From Streptomyces sp. CHD11 (lineage in GTDB: Bacteria; Actinomycetota; Actinomycetes; Streptomycetales; Streptomycetaceae), in assembly GCF_018638295.1 (NCBI RefSeq), contig NZ_JABTTS010000009.1, positions 415,888 to 479,887 on the forward strand: 64,000 nt of DNA. Reading direction: 5' to 3'. The number at the start of each line of letters is the position of its first letter. The stretch's first letter is position 1. The notes under the pieces are model-generated. The model saw only the letters and a program-made list of their open reading frames with translations. It was not told the origin of the DNA and made no database searches. The position numbers were made by a program, and so were the translations under genes. Positions 9,080 to 17,574 of the stretch are shown one piece after another.

Positions 9080-10342
9080 ATGGCCGTCGTCGGTGACCTG
9101 CGCGTTCTGCTGCGCTTCCAGGGCTTCAGACGCCTGCTCTCCGTCCGTCTGCTCTCCCAGGGCGCCGACGGCGTCTTCCAGGTCGCACTCGCCTCGTACG
9201 TGGTCTTCTCACCGGAGAGGCAGACATCGGCCGTGGCGATCGCCGCCGCGATGGCGGTGCTGCTCCTCCCGTACTCCGTGGTCGGCCCCTTCGCCGGGAT
9301 CCTGCTGGACCGCTGGCGCCGCCGTCAGGTGTTTCTGTACGGCAATCTGCTGCGCGCCCTGATGGCGTCGGTGACCGCCCTTCTCATCCTCGGCCGGGTA
9401 CCCGACTGGCTGCTCTTCGTCTCCGCCCTGTGCGTCACCGGCGTCAACCGGTTCGTCCTCGCGGGCCTGTCCGCCGCGCTGCCGCGTGTGGTGGACCACG
9501 AGCGACTGGTCGTCGCCAACTCGCTTTCCCCGACCGCCGGAACCCTCGCCGCGACCGCGGGCGGCGGACTGGCCTTCCTCGTCCGGCTGAGCGGCGCCGA
9601 CTCCGACGCGGTGGTGGTGCTCGTGGGCGCCGCGCTGTATCTGGGCGCGGCCGTGGCATCGCTGCGTATGACGAAGGAACTGCTGGGGCCGGACCAGGCG
9701 TTGCTACGCCCCCGCCTCAGCGCGGCGCTCGGCGGCACCGCCCGCGACCTCAGGGCGGGACTGGGTCACCTCGCCGCGCCTCCGCGCAGAGAAGCGGCCT
9801 GGGCCCTCACGGCGATGTCGCTGATGCGGTTCTGCTACGGCGCCATGCTCGTCCTGCTGCTGATGCTGTGCCGGTACGCGCTGACCTCGACCACGGACCA
9901 GGGACTCGCCCTGCTGGGCCTGGCGTTGGGGGCTTCGGGTGCCGGCTTCTTCGTGGCGGCCGTCATGACGCCTTGGGCCGCCGGGCGGCTCGGGCCGGGC
10001 CGGTGGATCGTGGTGTGCGCCGCGTCGGCGGCGTTACTGGTCCCCGCGTCGGGCCTTCCGTTCGCCACCGTCCCCCTCCTCGCGGGGGCGTTCGTCCTTG
10101 GGGTGACCACTCAAGGCGCCAAGATCGCCACGGACACCATCGTCCAGTCCGCCGTGGAGGACGGCTTCCGCGGCCGGGTCTTCTCCCTGTACGACGTCCT
10201 GTTCAACGTGGCCTTCGTCGGCGCCGCCGGTGTGGCCGCCCTGATGTTGCCTCCGGACGGCCGATCGGTCCCACTCGTGGTAACAGTCGCCGTTATCTAC
10301 GGAGCAGTAGCTGTGGCTATGACACGGTTTGAACGTCGATAA
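9080..10342 (+). CDS. MFS transporter with a TTA codon
   Basis: 420 residues from ATG 9080 (an in-frame GTG at 9065 is possible). Around twelve hydrophobic segments are visible. The A-type loop between helices 2 and 3 reads GILLDRWRRRQVFLYGN, as in MFS exporters, and there is a later cytoplasmic loop rich in Arg (APPRREAAWALTAM). Resembles the MFS_1/MdtH-like efflux group; substrate unknown. The leucine codon at 10034-10036 is TTA, read only by the bldA tRNA in Streptomyces, so full translation should depend on developmental stage. It lies between the ino1 terminator and an LppU-like gene. Confidence 0.85.
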   Translation: MAVVGDLRVLLRFQGFRRLLSVRLLSQGADGVFQVALASYVVFSPERQTSAVAIAAAMAVLLLPYSVVGPFAGILLDRWRRRQVFLYGNLLRALMASVTALLILGRVPDWLLFVSALCVTGVNRFVLAGLSAALPRVVDHERLVVANSLSPTAGTLAATAGGGLAFLVRLSGADSDAVVVLVGAALYLGAAVASLRMTKELLGPDQALLRPRLSAALGGTARDLRAGLGHLAAPPRREAAWALTAMSLMRFCYGAMLVLLLMLCRYALTSTTDQGLALLGLALGASGAGFFVAAVMTPWAAGRLGPGRWIVVCAASAALLVPASGLPFATVPLLAGAFVLGVTTQGAKIATDTIVQSAVEDGFRGRVFSLYDVLFNVAFVGAAGVAALMLPPDGRSVPLVVTVAVIYGAVAVAMTRFERR

Positions 10343-10465
10343 GTGTCACATCAATGCCACATTGCCTCATCCGGCTCCCGAGTTGTCAGTGCGGCCCGGT
10401 AACTTACGTGCGTCTTATCAGCGCAGCTTTTGCGCCACGCACCTATGTTTCAGGGGGATCCCCAA

Positions 10466-10942
10466 GTGACCACTCCACCGCCTCAGGGCAACCCGTTCGC
10501 CCAGGGCCAGCCGCAGCACCAGGGCCAGGCCCCTCACCCGCCCCAAGGCGGCTTCCCGCAGGCCGGCCAGCCTGGGTTCCCCCCGCCGGGCGCTCCGGTC
10601 CCGCCGCCGGCTCCCGCCAGGCGCTTCAACAAGACGCTGATACGCATCGTCGGCTTCATCGTCATTGCAGTTCTCATCGCTGTGGGCAAGTGGTTCTTCG
10701 GACAGACGGACGCAGAGACCGCGTCCGTGGGCAGCTGCATGCACAACAAGGGCACGCAGGTGGCCCCGGACCTCAAGGGAGTCGACTGCTCTTCGAGCGA
10801 CGCCCAGTACAAGGTCGTCGAGAAGTTCGATGACACCAGCGACAGCGACAAGTGCGAGGCCGTCAAGGAGGCGACGATCTCCTACTACCAGACGGGTGAC
10901 AGCAGTCACAATGTGGTTCTCTGCCTCAAGGAAGTGAAGTAA
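10466..10942 (+). CDS. LppU/SCO3897-like small membrane-anchored protein
   Basis: 158 residues from GTG 10466, preceded by AGGGGGATCC. Residues 1-53 are a Pro/Gln/Gly-rich cytoplasmic tail. A single helix runs about 57-78 (LIRIVGFIVIAVLIAVGKWFF), then an extracytoplasmic domain of ~80 residues with four cysteines (GSCMHNKG, VDCSSSD, DKCEAV, VLCLKEVK) that could form two disulfides. Layout and position match the family called LppU/SCO3897. Function unknown. It is convergent with cca, with two parS sites between them. Confidence 0.75.
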   Translation: MTTPPPQGNPFAQGQPQHQGQAPHPPQGGFPQAGQPGFPPPGAPVPPPAPARRFNKTLIRIVGFIVIAVLIAVGKWFFGQTDAETASVGSCMHNKGTQVAPDLKGVDCSSSDAQYKVVEKFDDTSDSDKCEAVKEATISYYQTGDSSHNVVLCLKEVK

Positions 10943-10968
10943 CCCTTCCGCGCGGACCAGAGGGCGGT

Positions 10969-10982
10969 GTTTCACGTGAAAC
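10969..10982. promoter_or_regulatory. parS: parS site (perfect)
   Basis: GTTTCACGTGAAAC, the Streptomyces ParB target, between two convergent genes. It is 42 bp from the next parS, about four helical turns, so both lie on the same face of the DNA. Confidence 0.93.
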
Positions 10983-11010
10983 ACCGCCCTCCGTCGTGCC
11001 AGCGGGTCAT

Positions 11011-11024
11011 GTTTCACGTGAAAC
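11011..11024. promoter_or_regulatory. parS: parS site (perfect)
   Basis: GTTTCACGTGAAAC, second member of the closely spaced pair just past the 3' end of cca. Confidence 0.93.
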
Positions 11025-11043
11025 GTGACCCCGTTTCGCACTC

Positions 11044-12510
11044 TCAGTCGGGCTGCGCCGCCCACCACTCCTTGAGTGCTGTCACCGCCGCGTCATGGTC
11101 CATCGGGCCGTGCTCCAGACGAAGCTCCAGCATGTGCTTGTACGCCTCACCGACCGCCGGGCCAGGCTTGACGCCGAGGATCTCCATGATCTGGTTTCCG
11201 TCGAGGTCCGGACGGATGGCGTCCAGCTCCTCCTGTTCCTGAAGCTGAGCGATCCGCTCCTCCAGCCCGTCATACGCCCGGGAGAGAGCGGCGGCCTTGC
11301 GTCGGTTGCGCGTGGTGCAGTCCGAGCGGGTCAGCTTGTGCAGCCGACCGAGAAGCGGCCCGGCGTCACGGACGTAGCGGCGCACAGCGGAGTCCGTCCA
11401 CTCTCCCGTGCCGTACCCGTGGAAGCGCAGATGAAGTTCGACGAGACGCGAGACGTCCTTCACCAACTCGTTGGGGTACTTCAGCGCCGTGAGGCGCTTC
11501 TTCGTCATTTTCGCCCCGACCACTTCGTGATGGTGGAACGAGACACGGCCGTCATTCTCGAACCGGCGCGTCCGGGGCTTGCCGATGTCGTGCAGCAGGG
11601 CCGCAAGCCGGAGGGTCAGGTCGGGGCCGTCTTCCTCCAGGGCCATCGCCTGCTCCAGGACGATCAGCGTGTGGTCGTAGACGTCCTTGTGCCGGTGATG
11701 CTCGTCTCTCTCCAGGTGCAGGGCCGGCAGCTCGGGCAGCACGTGCTCGGCGATCCCGGTGGCCACGAGCAGGGACAGACCCTTGCGGGGTTGCGAGGAC
11801 ATGATCAGCTTGTTCAGCTCGTCCCGCACACGCTCGGCCGACACGATCTCGATCCGCCCGGCCATGCCCGTCATCGCCGTGACCACCTCCGGTGCCACCT
11901 CGAAGTCGAGCTGGGCGGCGAAACGGGCGGCTCGCATCATCCGCAGCGGGTCGTCCGAGAACGACTCCTGGGGCGTGCCCGGGGTACGCAGCACACGCGT
12001 CGCAAGGTCGCCGAGACCACCGTGCGGATCGATGAACCGCTTCTCCGGCAGCGCGACGGCCATCGCGTTCACGGTGAAGTCGCGGCGGACGAGATCCTCG
12101 TCGATGGAGTCGCCGTACGACACCTCCGGCTTGCGTGAGGTGCGGTCGTACGCCTCCGACCGGTACGTGGTCACCTCGATCTGGAAGCTTCGGTCCGCTC
12201 CTTCGACGCGGGCGTCCTTCTGCGCACCGACCGTACCGAAGGCGATCCCCACCTCCCAGACGGCGTCCGCCCAAGGACGCACGATCTTCAGTACATCCTG
12301 CGGACGGGCATCCGTAGTGAAGTCCAGGTCGTTCCCGAGGCGGCCGAGCAACGCGTCCCGCACCGAGCCGCCCACCAGGGCGAGTGAGAACCCGGCCTCC
12401 TGGAAGCGGCGGGCGAGGTCGTCGGCGACAGGGGCGACCCGCAGCAGTTCACTCACGGCGCGGTCCTGCGCCTGGCTCAGGGCACTGGCTTCTTCGTTGG
12501 CATTCGGCAC
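11044..12510 (-). CDS. cca: CCA tRNA nucleotidyltransferase
   Basis: 488 residues. It adds or repairs the 3' CCA of tRNAs from CTP and ATP without a template. The class II nucleotidyltransferase head has LVGGSVRDALLGR and NDLDFTTDARP with the metal-binding Asp pair, then the RRDFTVNAMA motif and DPLRMMRAARFAAQL. An HD domain follows (LAALLHDIGKPRTR, VSFHHHEVVGAKM), as in actinobacterial Cca/PcnA proteins. This matters locally: the tRNA-Ala gene in this window has no encoded CCA. The order next to a DUF6049 gene and murJ matches other Streptomyces. Confidence 0.94.
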   Translation of the reverse strand: MPNANEEASALSQAQDRAVSELLRVAPVADDLARRFQEAGFSLALVGGSVRDALLGRLGNDLDFTTDARPQDVLKIVRPWADAVWEVGIAFGTVGAQKDARVEGADRSFQIEVTTYRSEAYDRTSRKPEVSYGDSIDEDLVRRDFTVNAMAVALPEKRFIDPHGGLGDLATRVLRTPGTPQESFSDDPLRMMRAARFAAQLDFEVAPEVVTAMTGMAGRIEIVSAERVRDELNKLIMSSQPRKGLSLLVATGIAEHVLPELPALHLERDEHHRHKDVYDHTLIVLEQAMALEEDGPDLTLRLAALLHDIGKPRTRRFENDGRVSFHHHEVVGAKMTKKRLTALKYPNELVKDVSRLVELHLRFHGYGTGEWTDSAVRRYVRDAGPLLGRLHKLTRSDCTTRNRRKAAALSRAYDGLEERIAQLQEQEELDAIRPDLDGNQIMEILGVKPGPAVGEAYKHMLELRLEHGPMDHDAAVTALKEWWAAQPD

Positions 12511-12703
12511 AACAGAAGAGGGTACGTGGCCGGACCGACGCGAGGCTCCTCACTTGGCTGCCCGGACACCCCCGCCGATACACGGACAAGACCCGCGTGC
12601 GCGATCTTGCGCACCGGTCCGCGGCACTTCCTCTCAGCATGCATCGTTACCATGCCTGGACGCACAATCCGACGAGCACTGACGACGAGGGACGGGCGAG
12701 CGC

Positions 12704-15088
12704 GTGGCCGAGGCGGCAGACTTCCAGGGGACACGTCCCTCACCTGCCCGCCGCTGGCTGCGGCGCACCGGAACACTGCTCGCCGGAGCGCCGCTGCTGG
12801 CGGGGCTTCTCCAGTTGCCGGCCGCGTCTCCCGCGGGCGCTGCCGGGCCGGACGCGCCCCAGGCCCCCGCCGAGTCGGGATCGGTCTCCGTGTCGGTCGA
12901 CTCCCTCACCCCCGGTGCCCCCGGCGAGGGCGACACCGTGACCGTGACCGGGACGGTGACCAACAAGGGCAAGCAGACCGTCACCGACGCCCACGTCGGC
13001 CTGCGTGTGGGCCCTCTGCTGGATACCCGCTCGGGCATCGACACCGTCGCGAAGAACGGCGACGACCTCCAGAGCACCGTCGGCACGGAGATCGACGACA
13101 AGTACTCCCAGGAGTTCACGAGGCTCACCCCCGGAGTCTCCCGGCCTTTCACCCTCTCGGTGCCGGTGGACGAACTGGACCTCGGGCAGGACGGCGTCTA
13201 CGAGCTGGCGGTGTCGCTCGCCGGGGAGACCTCGGCTCAGCCGTGGGAGCAGCCCCTCGGCATCCAGCGGACGTTCCTGCCGTGGAAGCCCGAGGAGGCC
13301 GGCACAAAGACCAAGACGACGGTCATGTGGCCCCTGATCTCCACGGTCCACATGACCGCGCAGACGGGCTCGGACGAACAGCAGACGCCGGTGTTCCACG
13401 ACGACGAACTCGCCAAGGAGATCTCCCCCGGCGGCCGGCTGGACCGGATGGTGGCACTGGGCAGAAACCTCGGGGTCACCTGGGTGATCGATCCGGACCT
13501 GCTGGCCTCCGTCGAGGCGATGGCCGCCCGGTACGAGATCCTCGGTGAGGGTGACGAGAACATCGTCGGTGGCCACCAGTCGGTCGCCAAGCGATGGCTC
13601 ACCGAGGTGCAGCAGGCCGTGGTGGACGAGGAGGTCGTCGCGCTTCCGTTCGGCGATCCCGACCTGGCCTCCCTCGCTCACAACGGCACCTCCGTCACCG
13701 GTTCGCTGAGCCACCTCAAGGAGGCGACCGAGGTCGCGTCCAACGTCGTGGAGTCGATCCTCCACGTGACGCCCACCACGGACTTCGCCTGGCCCGTCAA
13801 CGGTGCCATCGACCCCTCCGTCGTCCGGGTCGCCACATCCGCCGGGGCGGACACGGTGATCGCGCGCAGCGACACCTTCGAGGAGACCGGCCTGCCGTAC
13901 ACGACCTCGGCGGCCCGCCCCATCGGCGGCGGCACCACGGCCGTCGTCGCGGACGCACGGCTGTCCACGGCGTTCCAGGGCGACATGACCAAGGCCTCCA
14001 CGTCGGCGCTCGCGGTACAGCGGTTCCTGGCCCAGAGCCTGACGCTCGGCCTGCAGACGGACCGGCAGCGCAGTGTGGTCGTGGCGCCGCAGCGCACACT
14101 GTCCGCGAGCCAGGCGCAGACGATGGCCGAGGCGATCGGAATCCTTCAGGGCGGCACCTGGTCCGAGTCCCAGGACCTCACAGCCGCCGCCGGAGCCGAA
14201 CCGGACCCCGGCGCCACCACCGAAGTCCCCAGGGCCTCGGCGTATCCGTCCTCTCTGCGCAAGCGGGAGCTCCCGAAGGCGACGTTCGAGCAGATCGCCA
14301 GGACGCAGGCCAAACTCGACAGGTTCAAGGTGATCCTGGCCAGGGAGTCCCGCGTGGTGACTCCGTTCGGACGCGCCCTGAACCGGGGCATGTCCGTGTC
14401 CTGGCGGGGCCGGCAGTCCGAGGCGGCGATCTACCGCAGCGGTGTCGAGTCGTATCTGGACGGCCTCATCGGCCAGGTGAGGCTGATCGACAAGTCGGAG
14501 ACGAAACTCTCCGGCCGCAGCGCAACGATCCCGGTGACGGTCCAGAACAATCTGGTCCAGGGCGTGGAGAAGCTGGTACTGCGCCTCACGTCGACCAACC
14601 CGACCCGTCTGGAGATCGGCGGGGCCGCCTACGAGGAGCAGCCCGTCGCCGTCTCCGGCGGGCACAGCCAGTCGGTGAAGTTCACCACGTCGGCCAACGC
14701 CAACGGCAGGGCGACGGTGGTCGCCCAGCTGTACACAGAGGACGGCGACAAGTACGGCGCCCCCGTCACGTTCGACGTGAAGGTCACCGAGATCACCGCC
14801 ACGGTGATGCTGGTCATCGGCGGCGGCGTCCTGCTGCTCGTCCTGGCCGGCTTCCGGATGTACACCCAGCGCAAGCGTGCCGCGGCCCGCGAGGCCGAGG
14901 AGCAGGAAGACCGGGCGGACGAGGACGCCGACGGCCCGCAGAACCCCGCAGCCCACGAGGCGCGTCTCTCCCAGGAGTCCGCCACGGGCTCGCGGGAGGA
15001 CGGCCCCGAGCAGCCGAGTGACCCGGCACCGGACACCGCACCGGAAAGCGCCGACCCGTCCGGCACGGGTGAGAGAGTTGACCGTTGA
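12704..15088 (+). CDS. Secreted, membrane-anchored DUF6049 protein
   Basis: 794 residues from GTG 12704. A signal peptide covers ~1-46 (RRTGTLLAGAPLLAGLL, then PAGAA). An Ig-like/CARDB-like strand region follows (residues ~60-170). The central ~400 residues hold the conserved MWPLISTVH, WVIDPDLLASV and DFAWPVNGAIDPSVV segments, which recall a polysaccharide-deacetylase-like fold. A second beta domain precedes one membrane helix near 697-719 (VMLVIGGGVLLLVLAGF), then a highly charged cytoplasmic tail (~75 residues). It lies immediately upstream of murJ, as in mycobacteria, which points to a cell-wall role. Molecular function unknown. Confidence 0.82.
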   Translation: MAEAADFQGTRPSPARRWLRRTGTLLAGAPLLAGLLQLPAASPAGAAGPDAPQAPAESGSVSVSVDSLTPGAPGEGDTVTVTGTVTNKGKQTVTDAHVGLRVGPLLDTRSGIDTVAKNGDDLQSTVGTEIDDKYSQEFTRLTPGVSRPFTLSVPVDELDLGQDGVYELAVSLAGETSAQPWEQPLGIQRTFLPWKPEEAGTKTKTTVMWPLISTVHMTAQTGSDEQQTPVFHDDELAKEISPGGRLDRMVALGRNLGVTWVIDPDLLASVEAMAARYEILGEGDENIVGGHQSVAKRWLTEVQQAVVDEEVVALPFGDPDLASLAHNGTSVTGSLSHLKEATEVASNVVESILHVTPTTDFAWPVNGAIDPSVVRVATSAGADTVIARSDTFEETGLPYTTSAARPIGGGTTAVVADARLSTAFQGDMTKASTSALAVQRFLAQSLTLGLQTDRQRSVVVAPQRTLSASQAQTMAEAIGILQGGTWSESQDLTAAAGAEPDPGATTEVPRASAYPSSLRKRELPKATFEQIARTQAKLDRFKVILARESRVVTPFGRALNRGMSVSWRGRQSEAAIYRSGVESYLDGLIGQVRLIDKSETKLSGRSATIPVTVQNNLVQGVEKLVLRLTSTNPTRLEIGGAAYEEQPVAVSGGHSQSVKFTTSANANGRATVVAQLYTEDGDKYGAPVTFDVKVTEITATVMLVIGGGVLLLVLAGFRMYTQRKRAAAREAEEQEDRADEDADGPQNPAAHEARLSQESATGSREDGPEQPSDPAPDTAPESADPSGTGERVDR

Positions 15089-15132
15089 GGATGTCGTGGC
15101 CGGTGGGCCCGGGACGATGAGGTGGGGTAACC

Positions 15133-17433
15133 ATGAACGCGCCGTACGACGGTGACCGCGGCCATGCCGCGGGCAGCTCGGGCCACCCCGAGTCGGACCC
15201 TCCCGAGGGTCCGCCGCCCGGGCACGACCAGGTGCCGCCGCCACCCGCGGATCCGTACCTCCAGAACACGTACGCGCAGGATCCCTACCAGGAGCGGGAC
15301 CTCGCCGCCCAGGACCCGGTCGCGGAGGCGCTCTACGACCGCGCCGCGCACCCGCCGCCCCCTCCGGGCGCGCACCCCCCTCAGCAGCCGCTTTACGGGC
15401 AGCCGCCCCCGTCGCCGTACGCTCCCGATCCGCGGGTGTGGGCGCGGCCTCCCGCACCGGAGCCGGACGGCCCGACGCAGTACCTGCCCTACGGCGACGA
15501 CCCGCGCACCACACAGTTCGTGGGCGTGGACGACCTCGTCGGCCAGGCCGGCGACCAGCGCCACGAACCCGACGCCTTCGCCCATCTCTTCCGTGATCAG
15601 CAGCAGGGCGGTGGGGTCCCGGACCAGCAGCCGGGCGGTGGGCAGCACGGACCCGCACCGGTGACCGGCGCGCAGCACTACGCGTCCGCGCCCGTGCCGG
15701 GACCCGCGTCCCCGGCACCCGGCCACTACGCCGGGGCCACCCCGCCTCCCGCCGCCGAAGCACCCGTCCCCGAACCGGTTTCCGCCCCCGCCCCGAAGAA
15801 GGGCGGCCGGGCCGGGGGACTGCTGAAGTCGAGTGCCGTGATGGCGGCGGGCACCATGGTGTCCCGGCTCACGGGGTTCATCCGGTCCGCGATGATCGTC
15901 TCGGCGCTCGGCCTCGCCCTTCTGGGCGACTCCTTCCAGATCGCGTACCAACTGCCGACGATGATCTACATCCTGACCGTCGGCGGTGGCCTCAACTCCG
16001 TCTTCGTGCCGCAGCTCGTGCGGGCGATGAAGGACGACGAGGACGGGGGCGAGGCGTATGCCAACCGCCTGCTGACACTGGTGATGGTGGCCCTGGCCGG
16101 GCTCACCGCCCTCGCCTGGCTGGCCGCCCCCCTGCTGGTGCGCGCGCTGTCGAACCCCGTCGCGAGCGATCCCGCGGCCAACGAGGTCGCCGTCACCTTC
16201 ACCCGCTTCTTCCTGCCCTCGATCTTCTTCATGGGCGTCCACGTGGTGATGGGTCAGATCCTCAACGCGCGCGGCCGGTTCGGCGCGATGATGTGGACCC
16301 CCGTTCTGAACAACATCGTCATCATCGTCACCCTGGGCACCTTCATCTGGGTCTACGGCACTGCCGGGGATTCGCAGATGAAGGTCACCAACATCCCGCC
16401 GGAGGGTATGCGGCTGCTCGGCGTCGGCGTGCTGCTCGGCCTCGTCGTCCAGGCCCTGGCGATGATCCCGTACCTGCGCGAGACCGGATTCCGGATCCGT
16501 CCGCGGTTCGACTGGAAGGGCCATGGTCTCGGCAAGGCGGCCATGCTCGCCAAGTGGACCATCTTCTTCGTCCTCGCCAACCAGGCGGGTGCGCTGGTCG
16601 TCACCCAGCTGGCCACAGCGTCCTTCGTCGACACGAAGATCGCCGGTACAGGTATCACTTCCTACGCCAACGCCCAGCTGATCTGGGGCCTGCCCCAGGC
16701 CATCATCACCGTCTCCCTGATGGCCGCGCTCCTGCCCCGCATCTCCCGCTCGGCGGCCGACGACGACGCCGGTGCCGTCCGCGACGACATCTCCCAGGGC
16801 CTGCGCACGACGGCCGTCGCGATCGTGCCGATCGCCTTCGGCTTCGTGGCACTCGGCATCCCGATGTGCACGCTGATGTTCGGCTCGTCGGGAATCGGGG
16901 CGGCCACCAACATGGGCTACATGCTGATGGCCTTCGGCCTCGGCCTGATCCCCTACTCGGTGCAGTACGTCGTCCTGCGGGCCTTCTACGCGTACGAGGA
17001 CACCCGAACCCCCTTCTACAACACGGTCATCGTGGCCACGGGCAACGCGATCGCCTCGGGCCTCTGCTTCCTCCTGCTGCCGGCCCGCTGGGCCGTGGTC
17101 GGTATGGCCGCCTCCTACGGTCTGGCCTATGTGATCGGTGTCGGCGTCGCCTGGCGTCGGCTGCGCGACCGGCTGGGCGGGGACCTGGACGGCGCCCGGG
17201 TGCTGCGGACCTACGCCCGGCTGTGCATCGCCTCCGTTCCCGCCGCGCTGCTCAGCGGAGCGGCCTGTTACGGCATCAGCCAGGCCCTGGGTCAGGGAGT
17301 CCTGGGTTCGTTCGCCGCGCTGCTGGGCGGCGGGGCTGTTCTGCTCGGAACCTTCTACGTGGCGGCTCGGCGGATGCGGATCGACGAAGTCAACTCGTTG
17401 GTCGGTATGGTGCGCGGACGCCTGGGACGCTGA
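15133..17433 (+). CDS. murJ: Lipid II flippase MurJ (MviN) with long disordered N-terminus
   Basis: 766 residues, larger than a plain MurJ (~510) because of an N-terminal cytoplasmic tail of ~225 residues rich in Pro, Gln and Asp (DPYLQNTYAQDPYQERD). The MVF core begins near 230 (LLKSSAVMAAGTMVSRLTGF, then the charged FIRS motif) and shows about 14 hydrophobic segments. These include FQIAYQLPTMIYILTVGGGL, SVFVPQLVRAM, ILNARGRFGAMMWTP and QYVVLRAFYAYEDTRTPF. It flips lipid II across the membrane. In mycobacteria the same polypeptide carries a pseudokinase; here that part is the next gene. It lies 44 bases after the DUF6049 gene. Confidence 0.93.
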   Translation: MNAPYDGDRGHAAGSSGHPESDPPEGPPPGHDQVPPPPADPYLQNTYAQDPYQERDLAAQDPVAEALYDRAAHPPPPPGAHPPQQPLYGQPPPSPYAPDPRVWARPPAPEPDGPTQYLPYGDDPRTTQFVGVDDLVGQAGDQRHEPDAFAHLFRDQQQGGGVPDQQPGGGQHGPAPVTGAQHYASAPVPGPASPAPGHYAGATPPPAAEAPVPEPVSAPAPKKGGRAGGLLKSSAVMAAGTMVSRLTGFIRSAMIVSALGLALLGDSFQIAYQLPTMIYILTVGGGLNSVFVPQLVRAMKDDEDGGEAYANRLLTLVMVALAGLTALAWLAAPLLVRALSNPVASDPAANEVAVTFTRFFLPSIFFMGVHVVMGQILNARGRFGAMMWTPVLNNIVIIVTLGTFIWVYGTAGDSQMKVTNIPPEGMRLLGVGVLLGLVVQALAMIPYLRETGFRIRPRFDWKGHGLGKAAMLAKWTIFFVLANQAGALVVTQLATASFVDTKIAGTGITSYANAQLIWGLPQAIITVSLMAALLPRISRSAADDDAGAVRDDISQGLRTTAVAIVPIAFGFVALGIPMCTLMFGSSGIGAATNMGYMLMAFGLGLIPYSVQYVVLRAFYAYEDTRTPFYNTVIVATGNAIASGLCFLLLPARWAVVGMAASYGLAYVIGVGVAWRRLRDRLGGDLDGARVLRTYARLCIASVPAALLSGAACYGISQALGQGVLGSFAALLGGGAVLLGTFYVAARRMRIDEVNSLVGMVRGRLGR

Positions 17434-17574
17434 AGCGGGGGGTAGGCGCACAACCATCAACCGCCCCTGTGTGTCGTGCATAGCGGCGGACTGTGGGCAC
17501 AATTGGTCTCGGCGTCGGCCGGCGCGCGACGGACGCCGGCCGATGGGCTATGGATGGGGAGGCAGGGAACGACG

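Noticed and set aside
12740..15763. Long leftward open frame of 1007 codons
   Set aside because: Antisense to the DUF6049 and murJ genes. Arg/Gly/Asp-rich shadow typical of high-GC coding DNA.
14629..17502. Leftward open frame of 957 codons
   Set aside because: Antisense to murJ, rich in His, Asp and Gln without any fold or ribosome-binding site.
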